Assembly (NCBI GenBank): GCA_010015805.1
Contig: ML978127.1
Span: 744,001 to 808,000 of the forward strand
Length of the DNA stretch: 64,000 nucleotides
Source: Rhizodiscina lignyota
Taxonomy: Eukaryota; Ascomycota; Dothideomycetes; Aulographales; Rhizodiscinaceae
Direction: 5' to 3'
Part shown: piece after piece, positions 55,028 through 64,000 of the stretch
Layout of the letters: every line of letters starts with the position of its first letter
Position numbering within the stretch: the first letter of the stretch is position 1
Position numbers and translations under genes: made by a program
Notes under the pieces: model-generated
Told to the model about the DNA's origin: nothing
What the model saw: the letters and a program-made list of their open reading frames with translations, nothing else
Databases searched by the model: none

Positions 55028-57160
55028 ATGAGCCTCTTTCAACCTCACCCTACCACAGCGGCTACCGCGTCGAATCGTACCACTTCCATCGAAGCCATGC
55101 TGGCGAGCCAGTTGACGGAGCAATTGCGTAGCCAGAGCAGCCAGAGCGACCATGGAGGGGCGAATTCCCAAGAGGAGTCAGGCAAAGGCTCCGTATACGC
55201 CGTCCGGACACCTTCCAAGTCGCCGTCCAAAGCGCGCTCTCTATCCGACTCCACGCCAAGATTGTCACCGTCTCCGAACATCAAAGAATCGATCAGAAAA
55301 TCGAAAGATGATCATACAATAGAGACGAATCCAAAAACTCCAAGGAGGCCGGACTTCCTTGCGAGAGGGCTGTCTCTGCAAATGCCATCCAAGCAAGGCT
55401 CGCCGAGCACGGGTCTGCTTCCCTCTCGCGGCCCATTATCTCCAAAGCTGGATTCACGTAACATCTACAGCTCTCCCGCATCTGTGTTGCCCCGCCATTC
55501 GCGAGGTCTAGACTTCTCACGAGCGTGCACGAACCTTCATCACTCCACCGTCGCCGAACAATCCTCTCCCGACTCTTCACCGACCATAACACAGAAAGCT
55601 ATCGCTATCCCTCCACGATCCTCACTTTCGCATAGTTCTATGATCCTGGATTCACCACAAATGAATAGCGGGGCTTGGACACATGCAGGAAACAAGGACA
55701 AGTCAATGGCCTCGGGCTCAGTCAGCAGCATTAACATGCTCGATTCGTCATCAAGTGACTCTGATGGAGGCGACCCAATGGAAGGCGACGACAATGACGA
55801 CCTCATGATTTCAACACCTCAAGCGTATAAGTTGAATGACGCGTCGGCTCCAACACCTTTTGCCGCAGCACCAACGACGCGTCTTTGGCCCGGCCCCGGG
55901 ATTGCCGCGCCATCAAGCTTCATGAGCTTCCAGAGAGCGCGATTGAGGCATCGGCGAAGCAGACACAGTTCAAGTAGCGCGAGCGGCCACAGCTCATTGG
56001 CGAGCCCTATTCCGCAGTCTCCGCCAAATGGACGCGCCGATGGCAATTCATATTTTGCAAGGGAAATAACCCGGAAAGCCGCTTCGCGGAGAGAGTCTCT
56101 GAGCCTTGGTACAAGCGATCTACATATCTCTTCGGGCAATGATAGCGGCGACGAAGCGGGGCAGTCTGGTGTATCAACACCTGGTGTCGTACAACGGCCG
56201 GTGACCAGGCGGACGAACATGCTGGTAAATATCGTGGATGGCAAATTGGAGAACACATACACTGATGTATTGCAGCCCAAGTCGCGTGCGTTTGGCCGCA
56301 TTCGCGCTGAACTCATTGAAGAGAGTTCTCCAGTCGACACAGAAGTACGCCGCGAAGCCCAAGTCGTCCGACAGGTCCGTGAGAGCGATCTCAATATTGA
56401 CCAGCCTCAACAAGGCGGTGAAAGTTCTCCGATTCTGCCAGCCGCTCCGGATGGGCTAGACGACATACCAGAAGGGAACCCCCTAGGGACCAATGTGCCA
56501 GGCGCTCCAAAGGGTTTATTCGGAGCATTCTCTCGTCAAGCGTTCAAGAATTCGATTTCTGGAGGAAAGGACTTTTGGAACAACTTCGACAATCAGATTC
56601 GCACACCGCCACCGCCATTTTTCCCTCGAGCAGGTTCTTCAACTGTGAGCGATGATATTAACATGGATTCACCAACGACTTCGTCCTCTACACCTTCGAC
56701 GATGCTCTTCTCGACTAGTCTTCCACAGCCGCAGGAACAAGCGAAAGAAAATAACGTGGGATTATCTTTGTCCCGAGCTTCGACTCCTCAACCTCCTGCT
56801 CCGCCGCCGTCTGCTGCTGAAGGTATACGTAAGAACAACAAACGTCGCCGCGATGACGACTTGGACGGAATGTCTATCAAACGCCGTGCCGTCTCACCAG
56901 GCATGAGCGTACAGAATAGCCCTATACTCTCACAATCTCCCGGAAACCGAGAGACCAACCTCTGGGGCCAGCCACATTCGCAGAGCCAAGCAAAAGCTTC
57001 ACGAGAGGGTTCAGTGACTGGACATGCAGCAGGACAAAGGAGTGATAGCACTGGTAGCCAAGCAAGTGTGGTCCCGGCTATTGGCCCGTTGGGGAAAAGG
57101 ATTGGAATGCAAGGAATGACAGACACTAATGATGGGCTTATGAAAATGAGTATTGAGTAG
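55028..57160 (+). CDS. Ser/Pro-rich nuclear-type protein of unknown function
   Basis: A single-exon protein of 710 residues. The first 240 residues are rich in Ser, Pro, Lys and Arg with many SP/TP sites (TPSKSPSKARSLSDS), followed by an acidic patch (SSSSDSDGGDPMEGDDNDD). A short conserved-looking core spans about residues 395-455: RPVTRRTNMLVNIVDGKLEN, then PKSRAFGRIRAELIEESSP and EVRREAQVVRQVRESD. The C terminus has basic KNNKRRRDDDLDG, a likely nuclear signal, and more low complexity. No enzyme domain is visible. The composition suggests a phosphorylated nuclear or chromatin-associated protein, but this is inference and I recognise no named family. Confidence 0.75.
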   Translation: MSLFQPHPTTAATASNRTTSIEAMLASQLTEQLRSQSSQSDHGGANSQEESGKGSVYAVRTPSKSPSKARSLSDSTPRLSPSPNIKESIRKSKDDHTIETNPKTPRRPDFLARGLSLQMPSKQGSPSTGLLPSRGPLSPKLDSRNIYSSPASVLPRHSRGLDFSRACTNLHHSTVAEQSSPDSSPTITQKAIAIPPRSSLSHSSMILDSPQMNSGAWTHAGNKDKSMASGSVSSINMLDSSSSDSDGGDPMEGDDNDDLMISTPQAYKLNDASAPTPFAAAPTTRLWPGPGIAAPSSFMSFQRARLRHRRSRHSSSSASGHSSLASPIPQSPPNGRADGNSYFAREITRKAASRRESLSLGTSDLHISSGNDSGDEAGQSGVSTPGVVQRPVTRRTNMLVNIVDGKLENTYTDVLQPKSRAFGRIRAELIEESSPVDTEVRREAQVVRQVRESDLNIDQPQQGGESSPILPAAPDGLDDIPEGNPLGTNVPGAPKGLFGAFSRQAFKNSISGGKDFWNNFDNQIRTPPPPFFPRAGSSTVSDDINMDSPTTSSSTPSTMLFSTSLPQPQEQAKENNVGLSLSRASTPQPPAPPPSAAEGIRKNNKRRRDDDLDGMSIKRRAVSPGMSVQNSPILSQSPGNRETNLWGQPHSQSQAKASREGSVTGHAAGQRSDSTGSQASVVPAIGPLGKRIGMQGMTDTNDGLMKMSIE

Positions 57161-57608
57161 GCGTACAGGCTTCATGATACCATTTCATAAGGGAATATCT
57201 TCCTTTTTTGGGCTAGGCGAATGGGATAGCAGCATTAGCGTTGGCGCTCCGGACGGATTTGAGCTGAAGTATGATACCTTGGTTTCAGATTGCTCTACGG
57301 ATATTGCTGGGAGCCAAATATGGATAGTACTTTGATTGTAATGGAATTCTTGAAATCTTTATCATCTTGATTATCCCACATAATTACTGTCTTCTGGTCT
57401 GTGATTGCCGTTTGTGCGCAAGTAGAAATGATGCCAAATCGCGTCCGCGGAGGAGCTTCACTTCACGGAGCGCGGTGGCCCTCTGAAACCACACGTCCAA
57501 CACCAAATTCGCACACCACAGCCCACGGAAGCTACGACTCTTACATCGGACCTCAGTGTTTATTTATATACTATTTGGGTACCATAGAGAAAGACCAGCG
57601 AGAGCAAT
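57161..57608. other. Short intergenic region
   Basis: 448 bases between two + strand genes. It holds the 3' region of the Ser/Pro-rich gene and the promoter of the capping-protein gene. A TTTATTTATATACTATTTGG stretch at about 57558 contains a TATA-like element some 45 bases before the start codon. No gene. Confidence 0.5.
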
Positions 57609-58800
57609 ATGGGCAACTTAGAGACACTGGGCTCCTTCATAGAGTCCGCGCCGCCAGGCGAGGTGGGTTCCAGCTCCAGCTATCCTTCTATTTACCAGAC
57701 GCTAATACAGCGCACAGTTGCCAAACGTTACTACTGGTACTGAAAGAGTTTTACTATCCAATAGCGCAGCACTTGAACTATTTTCCTGACTTTCTTGCCC
57801 TCAAAGCTATCAAATCAATCGTCGGCGACAAGCCCCTCAGCGACCTGCAACCCGCATTCGAGAAATACAATGAGGAGCAGTTCACTACGGTGAAATTGCC
57901 TGGTGGAAGTCAATCGGTGCGTAGGTTCTACATGCGCCTTTGCACTCCGACGACTCGTGGTTGCTTTTACGGAGGGCTAATGTGGGATGGGTACAGGTTG
58001 TCATCAGTCCATACAACAAGTTGGACGATGGCCGATACTTCGACGTCGAGTCCTCCACTTCGTTCGTATTCGATCATTCCACACAAGTGGGTACAATCTG
58101 GACACCTTGGATGGCACAAATCGCTGATTGGGAGCTATAGAAAGCTTCAAACGCGCAGAGCTACGTGCTAGATAGCTCGAATGCAGACCTCATGTGAGTC
58201 TCGAGGATACGCAGTTCTTGCGGAAAAATCTATTTTCACTCAGCTCTTACGTATACTACTATCCACAGCAAATCCCTCCTCAAGTCCTTCAAGACGTACG
58301 TCGACGAGCACTATCCAGACTCCTCGATAGGCGTGTACCCCACAGACAACGACTCCAAAGTCGCCGTAGTCCTCGTATCGAGCAAGTACAGCCCGAACAA
58401 CTTCTGGGGTGGCCGCTATCGCTCCTCCTACCTCCTGACGCCGTCCTCATCCTCCCTCACCGGCACAATCTACGTCGATGTCCACTACTATGAAGATGGC
58501 AATGTCCGTCTCCTTACTGAAAAGTCGGTGTCCCCGTCTACATCTTCATCCTCGGCGGCAGATATAGTGAAGACAATCAGGCAGACGGAGCAGAAATACC
58601 AGGAGGAACTGAACAGGGCGTTTGTTAGCATGAGCGAGGGCGCGTTCAAAGGGCTGCGGAGGCAGCTACCGGTGACGAGGCAGAAGATCGAGTGGGATAG
58701 GGTTGGAGGTTACAGGGTAAGTACTGGGCTGGAGGCATTTATAAGACGGAGTACTAACGGAGAGTAGATCGGACAAGATATTGGAGGAGCCAAGAGATGA
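57609..58800 (+). CDS. CAP1: F-actin-capping protein subunit alpha
   Basis: A 268-residue alpha subunit of the heterodimeric capping protein, which blocks barbed ends of actin filaments at cortical patches and septa. Seven exons: 57609-57662, 57718-57736 (19 bases), 57807-57916, 57997-58086, 58141-58193, 58269-58716 and 58768-58800. Spliced sequence reads GSFIESAPPGE, then LPNVTT/AIKSIVGD, YNEEQFTTVKLPGGSQSV, YNKLDDGRYFDVESSTSF and YSPNNFWGGRYRSSYLL, close to fungal orthologs throughout. VDVHYYEDGNVRLLT and GAFKGLRRQLPVTRQKIEW are the family's C-terminal signatures. The end is GGYRIGQDIGGAKR, the actin-binding tentacle region. Six introns in 1.2 kb is dense for this window. Converges with the EthD gene. 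Confidence 0.95.
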
Positions 58801-59269
58801 TACAGATCCTCCTGGACGGCGAACTGGCGCATACAAAAAGCTGGCCATGAAAGAGCCCTATTCGACAGTGGTTACGATCTCATTAGCCTGTTAGCTAGTG
58901 GGCAGCGTCCGCATAGCATCAAAACTTCAGTATAGACGAAGAACCTCTGCTTGTATCCAAAAGGGAATTCAAGATCCACTGAGACATCTGATACAGTTCT
59001 GTCGCACGTCACGTCAGCATGATTACCGATTATAATGTACTATGTAAACGGTTTCATTTGTCCGAGCAAGAGCAAGGGCTACCGCTTTCCCGGAAAGCGT
59101 TTCAACTGACTATGTTGACTGAAATAGACGCAGACACTGCCACTCCTACCAGAAGCTGCAAAAGTGATCAGCCCGACAACCTTGAGTGGACTCCGCTTGA
59201 TCTCACGCCGGCTAATACCCACCACTCTAGCCCTGCGGGAGTGGACTACATTTAGCTTCCTTGATATCA
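58801..59269. other. Convergent 3' intergenic region
   Basis: 469 bases between the 3' ends of the capping-protein gene (+) and the EthD gene (-). Should hold both 3' untranslated regions. No gene seen. Confidence 0.5.
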
Positions 59270-59877
59270 CTACTTCTTTCCCAAATCTTCTCTGAGCACT
59301 CCATCCTTTCCCATACCTTCGATAGTTTTGCCATATACGAGGTTCGTATATCCAATCATAACTCGCATGCCTCCATCTTTGTCAATGAAGTGGTCAATGT
59401 CAGCTACAGTGCGATTGATCAGTTACTTTCGCCTCATTCGCAGATACTTCCCGTCCCCAACTGGAGCCGAAAACGTTCAGTTTCACAAGATGTCGCGAGA
59501 TGGCACATACACAGCGAGTTCACGTATTCCTCACTCTTCAAGAACGCCGCAAAATCGTCCACCTTTTCAGCAAGAAACTCCGAACAGGCGTCCCATTCCA
59601 TCGCCGGCGCGCCAATCTTGTACGCTTCTTCTCTCCCTTCCGGTGTCTGGAAGAATTGCGTGTAACGCACGATATTGTTGTCCGTGAAGGCTTTCATAGA
59701 TGTGACGAGGTCGGCGTGGACATGGTGCCAGTGCTGCACGAAGTACTCATAGCTGATGCCGGGCTTCTTCTTGAAGAATGTGTTGATGCGGACATACGGC
59801 TGTTTGTTAGGTGGGGTGTCGTATGACAGGGAAGGTGAGGAGAAGGCGTGAGGAACTCGTGGCGGGTCTGATTGCAT
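59270..59877 (-). CDS. EthD-domain (dimeric alpha/beta barrel) protein
   Basis: A predicted 166-residue protein in two exons, 59877-59511 and 59403-59270, joined in phase 1 over a 107-base intron (GTATGT donor, ACTGTAG acceptor). The core is an EthD domain: VRINTFFKKKPGISYEYFVQ, HWHHVHADLV (the conserved HW...H pattern), RYTQFFQTPEG, and MEWDACSEFLAEKVDDFAAF. The second exon adds HFIDKDGGMRVMIGYTNLVYG, the last strand of the ferredoxin-like fold. Fungal EthD proteins include dehydratases of polyketide pathways and many of unknown role; no pathway genes lie nearby, so I make no specific assignment. Without the intron the frame ends in an unrelated short tail. Confidence 0.85.
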
Positions 59878-60306
59878 TATTAGGGATTATTATAAAGAAT
59901 ATGATGTATTTCTCGGCTCTCCATGAGGAATGTGTAGCTTTAATCAATGTATGATGGAAAAGAGTTTCCGGCATTTCGTGACCACGTGAGAGGCATTTGC
60001 CCGCACAGCTGCTAGTTGTGGTACGGGACGGAGCATTTAGATGCGTAATTTGGGTCTGATTAATGTGACTTTATCAAAAGGAAATTTATAAACAATAGGT
60101 GGCGCTCAATCTTGGTTTTCTGATGGAGGCATCATAGCTCGCAGGGCTTTTTCACTAATGGAAGGTCGCTCCCTCGACGTTGGACTTGGATCTAAACATG
60201 CTACATACAGAGTACATACATATCACTCACAATTTGACCTTTAGGACTCAAAAAAGCATTAAGAACTCGAAAGAAAATCAAGACCCAAAAAAATAAAAAT
60301 AAATAA
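59878..60306. other. Intergenic region with 5S downstream sequence
   Basis: Between the EthD start (-) and the 3' end of the 5S rRNA gene (-). It should contain the EthD promoter. No protein gene. The right edge is the A-rich (T-rich on -) terminator of the 5S gene. Confidence 0.5.
60287..60306 (-). terminator. RNA polymerase III terminator of the 5S gene
   Basis: Read on the - strand, the sequence just after the mature 5S 3' end is TTTATTTATTTTTATTTTTTT, with runs of five and seven T. This is the usual Pol III stop signal. Confidence 0.75.
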
Positions 60307-60425
60307 ACATACAACAGGAGGGATTCCCACGTGGTCACCCACCGTAGTACTAACTTCCCGCTTCGTGGCTTGAGTAAGGTCGATCGGACGAGAGGCCCTA
60401 TTTTCCACGAGCTATGGTCGTATGT
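60307..60425 (-). rRNA. 5S ribosomal RNA
   Basis: A 119-base 5S rRNA gene transcribed by RNA polymerase III. On the - strand it starts ACATACGACCATAG and ends TTGTATGT, so the two ends pair as helix I. AAGCCACGAAGCGGG, GTTAGTACTACGGTGGGTGACC and GGGAATCCCTCC match the internal control region and helices of ascomycete 5S. It stands alone between protein genes rather than in the rDNA repeat, as is typical of Pezizomycotina, where 5S genes are dispersed. I see no disabling change, but a mutation-level comparison with the species' other 5S copies would tell whether it is functional or a pseudogene. Confidence 0.93.
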
Positions 60426-60766
60426 GACAGAACAGAGTTTTAATATTGAATATATACATGACATTGTTACGATTAGATAAAACCACACTATTTCCACCCT
60501 TTTTCATTTTATCCACCACGATTGCTGAATTCTTTACTCTTTTGTGATTTCACCGTTCAAATGTTGGGTCTACATTTACATTCCAATTTGAAGACAAGAT
60601 CAAGCATATTTATCAATTTCACGCTGAACCGGTCTGATCACAAGTGAGTGCACAATCTGAGCGCAGGTTGAAAGTGATCTCTTCAATTTCCTTCGTACAA
60701 GTAAAATGACTCGCATTGATCTTCGCTTCAAGATATTTTAAATACAAAGCAGCCTTAATTCGCCTA
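60426..60766. other. Intergenic region upstream of 5S
   Basis: 341 bases between the 5S gene and the 3' end of the ankyrin gene, both on -. AT-rich. It should include the 3' untranslated region of the ankyrin gene and any upstream element of the 5S gene; a TATA-like ATATATAC reads here at about 60449 (+ coordinates). Confidence 0.45.
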
Positions 60767-63342
60767 TTACCGTTTACTTCTCCTGAAAATGCTCCTAAAG
60801 CGCTGCTGGTGATCATTGCTAGACGCTTCCGAAGATGATCGGTGACCTCTGTCAGGCTCAATTTGCGAATTTGAGTGACCTGAAATGACACTGTCTCGTC
60901 GCCCAGAATCGAATGCATATTGCTTGAATGCTGGATACTGTGCAAATCGCTTCGGGAGGTGATCACGCACGATCTGAACGTCTGCTCCGCTTTCCAGCAA
61001 GAGTTTGACAAGTCGCCCTCTTTGCTTGGTGTATGGTCCATCAGCAGCAAAGTATAGCGCCGACACAATGTCTTGCTCGCCTCCTGCAGTGACATTCACC
61101 TCTGCTCCATTTTCAATGAGCGCTCTGGTCATTTCTAGATGTCTAGGCTCGCTTCGGTTTGGACTCTCGGTCAGTTGCATCAAAGGCGTCCGGTCGTTGA
61201 TGCAGCGAGCATTAAGGTCAAGATCGAGATTATCAGAGGACCTCCTCTCGAGGAGGATGGCTAATGCGTTAGATGCGCTGGCTTTAATAGCGTGATGTAG
61301 CAGTGTCCATCCATCTGAGTCAACAACATTCGCTTTTGCGCGGAAATCGAGAAGCAGATTTACGGATTCAGCTTTGTTATGCCTTACGGCGAGTGCCAAG
61401 GGCGTACTCGGAGAAGAAGCATCGACCTCAGCACCAGCCCTCAGCAAAGCCCTAGCAGCCTGTAGATTGTCATACCGGATAGCGAGATGAAGAGCGGTAT
61501 CGTTCGTAGATTCTCTTGCGAGGTTGAGATCAGCGCCTTTCTCTGCCAATTTGAGAATCACTTTGGCACAATCGTCGCAACTTCCATCGTGCCGGCACTC
61601 CGCAGCATACATTAAGGCTGTCCGTCCCTTTGCGTCGTGCTCATCGATATCGACATCGGAATCCAATAGCTCTTGGAACTTCTCTGGGAGGTTGCACACA
61701 ACTGAGTCGATTAGTGGTGTGCGGTCTTGATCGTCTGTTCGAGATACTGATTCTGCCTCCAAAGTATGCTCATGTTGAGAACTTTGGGAAGAAATCCCGT
61801 CGGTACTATTCCGCGTTGAGTCTGAATGTTTGCGTAGGTTGAATTGCCTTCGCCATTCGCTAGCCTCCGTCATGTCTCCTTTGTCCTCGAAAATGTCGAC
61901 AATCAGGCCAACACATTCAAGTAGATCTGGATGGTCTTTGCCTATCACTCCACTCTTATAGAGCTGCCAGTACCGCGAGAAACTCTTTTCGACGAAGCCA
62001 TCTGCACGGGCTAAGTCTCCATCTATGGCTTCGTCGCGGTCATGATTTTTGAGCTTGACGTGCTTTGTGTACCAGATTTTCGCGAGCAGAAAATACAGTC
62101 CTGCCTGTTCGATGGATTCATCGGAGGTGAAGAGTGGCTGTATCCATTGCGCTGCTTCAGCAAAGCGCTCTTGCATCATGTATATGTCCGCGACACGCTT
62201 GCGTAGATGGAATCGCTCAATGAAAGGTCGGTCGCCGCGCTGTTCTAACCTCTCGCCATATATGATAGCTTTAACAACGTTTGGTTCGGTAGCCGAAAGA
62301 TTGCCATCATCGAAATCTGTCTCACTCCGTTCGATACAAGCTCGCAATGACCATTCCAATGCCTCGGAAGGATAGTCCTCGCTCCCATTCGTACGACTCC
62401 TAATTCGCGAGTGTCCAGCCAGATCATTCATTGCGACTGCCGAATATGAATCGAGATTCTCCTCCAGAATCCTGCTTCTTTCTTCATGTTGTTCGACCCC
62501 GCTCTGTACGTCATCTACAGTAGAGAGGCCGTTCGATATCGATCCGGCTTCTAGAGACGACGTCGAGCCACTGCATGAGTAGACCTGTTCCGCAAACTCA
62601 ATGCATCTCTTTAAGGACTGTAGGCCGAGAAGCTCTGGGTCGGCGGCCAACTGGGCGTCATGAGTACTTAAATTCTTCTTGCTCAGGCCTGGCGATGTGT
62701 TCCCCTGTTGCAAAGTTGTTCCGAGTCTCTGTTTTGACTGAAGATGTTGTTGATCTGGATAGTCTCGCCAGCATGAAATAGCCTCCGCTTTCGTCAGCTC
62801 CAGGCGCTTCATTCTCTCCTGAAGATGTTCATTGTCAAGGAATCCAAGCAAATCAAGCGATGTCTGCATAGAAAGAATGTTCATCTGCAGCGACCTTTCA
62901 AGTTTCTGAATCGATCTGGCGGATAAGGTATATCGAACACTCTTGGCCACCTTAGATGTAAACTGGATCGGCTCTCCATTCCCTAGCCCTAGGCATTTAC
63001 GGGCCAGGTCCTTGGTTCCCTTTCGGCATGTTTCGCAGACGTCATTAGTGCTTTCCAAGACTCGAGCTTCAAAGGGTGTTATGCCATTCGGTCCTTGAGA
63101 CTCTGCTCGTCGCTGTAGAAGCTGTTTAACGTTCTCAAGGAGAATTGCCAAACTCTTTGACGTGTTGAAAAGAGTTTCCGCCTCTTTTGGTGCGTCTTTA
63201 ATCTCCTTAACTTTTTCGAAAGTCTCCCACAGTTCCTTCGCTGGCCGGTGTTAATGTCCAGAGCTCCAATGAAGCGATCGAGAAAGCACTTACTAATGCT
63301 GAATGCGGCGGAAACCGTCTGAAGTGCAGACACCGGATCCAT
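60767..63342 (-). CDS. Ankyrin-repeat protein with NLR-like N terminus
   Basis: A predicted 840-residue protein in two exons, 63342-63294 (17 codons) and 63240-60767, joined in phase 1 (GTAAGT donor, CGGCCAG acceptor). The start MDPVSALQTVSAAFSI resembles the opening of fungal NLR/STAND and Helo-like N-terminal domains. Helical segments follow (about residues 30-190, including ERSLQMNILSMQTSLDLLGF). The middle has TPR-like helices (residues 330-430; LYFLLAKIWYTKHVKLK). The C-terminal 280 residues hold six or so ankyrin repeats: GRTALMYAAECR, DTALHLAIRYDNLQAARALL, SPSTPLALAVRHNKAESVNL and GWTLLHHAIKAS among them. No NACHT or NB-ARC P-loop is visible between the N domain and the repeats. Function is unknown; related proteins act in non-self recognition. 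Confidence 0.85.
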
Positions 63343-64000
63343 AGGGGAGAGTCGTCAAGGTATCATAGGAAGGATCTTGTAGACATCTCAAGGCTCACTC
63401 TAAGCACTACACTGTGCTATATTCATTAGCATGACAAATTTCAGCCCAGATTTCAGCCACATTCATAACTACGCGTCTTCGACACCCGGTTTGCAGTACC
63501 ACGGGAGTAGTGCCAGACGAGACGAGACGGAGAAGGGGGGAGCAGCGCATAGATGTCGGTTGATCATGCCATCTGATCGCTGCACCGCCACAAATGACCG
63601 CACCGGATTCTTGGAAAGCGATACCCAGAACCATTCTCCGCCGTTGGTGATTGATGGCATATGCAGTGTCCCATGGGGTGGCAATATCGAGATTTGAGCA
63701 ACCAATGAAAGTAAGGCTTGGCATGGAGGATTTAGGATAGCGTCAACCCTTTTGTCGATCTCCAGCTCTGCTTCCTTCTATCACCACAAGGCTGATGACG
63801 GGTCGAGCAATGCTGATGATTCGCCTAAAGGATGGCCAAGGCAGACTCACGTCCTACTGTAATATGCAAGCCACATTCTCCGCTTTACGCCCGACAGAAT
63901 ATCCTAGAGACTTACGTCATTATTCGATCCTCCTTGCGTGGCCTGTCGTTGCTTTTCCATACCCAGAGCGTGGATTTTGCTTTCAGCATGCAGGTCTCCA
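63343..64000. other. Right flank, no confident gene
   Basis: 658 bases upstream of the ankyrin gene to the window edge. It should hold the ankyrin promoter. Open frames (for example 63407-63724 on - and 63431-63697 on +) are short, mutually overlapping and motif-free. A gene cut by the edge cannot be excluded. Confidence 0.45.

Noticed and set aside
1-64000. CRISPR arrays, transposases, reverse transcriptases or virus-like elements
   Set aside because: None seen. There are no regularly spaced direct repeats, and no recognisable mobile-element protein motifs in the translated frames.

Overview
The window is nuclear DNA from a filamentous ascomycete (Pezizomycotina; a Dothideomycete is my best guess). 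The signs are short introns of about 50-190 bases with GTAAGT/GTATGT-type donors, Zn2Cys6 and SREBP-type bHLH regulators, a 2EXR protein, a DUF6604 protein, a fibroin-3-like protein, and one isolated 5S rRNA gene. There are no operons. I joined exons by hand from donor and acceptor sites, frame and family expectation, so the splice sites are predictions. I support 22 protein genes, two weak small open frames and one rRNA gene.

Layout. 1-1.9 kb: no confident gene. 1.9-10.7 kb: sugar-porter MFS transporter (-), omega-like glutathione transferase (+), fibroin-3-like membrane protein (-), 2EXR protein (+), mitochondrial 2-methylcitrate dehydratase (-). 10.7-12.8 kb: gene-poor. 12.8-21 kb: DUF6604 protein (+), amidophosphoribosyltransferase of purine synthesis (+), SREBP-type bHLH factor (-). 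22-25.7 kb: SRP receptor alpha (-) and YIF1 (+) diverge from a 237-base gap. 25.7-29.8 kb: a gene-empty 4.1 kb stretch with a tRNA-like relic.

29.8-45 kb: long UBA-domain protein (+), cytosolic lysyl-tRNA synthetase (-), Mpv17/PMP22 protein (+), UPF0643-like protein (-), type II membrane protein (-), Sgf11-type SAGA protein (-). 45-53.9 kb: an intronless, actinobacterial-type SAM methyltransferase (Methyltransf_19, -) with a possible 97-residue frame after it, a Zn2Cys6 regulator (+) and a small cupin (+). 55-64 kb: Ser/Pro-rich unknown protein (+), F-actin capping protein alpha (+, seven exons), EthD-domain protein (-), 5S rRNA (-), and an ankyrin protein with an NLR-like N terminus (-).

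Most genes are housekeeping or conserved fungal families that are not functionally linked. The SRP receptor/YIF1 pair is the one arrangement that makes joint sense, since both act in the early secretory pathway. The best candidates for something new are the bacterial-type methyltransferase locus, the ankyrin protein with an NLR-like head but no nucleotide-binding domain, the enlarged Sgf11 protein with a second Cys/His cluster, and the bHLH factor without membrane anchors. I saw no transposase, reverse transcriptase, CRISPR array or virus-like element.
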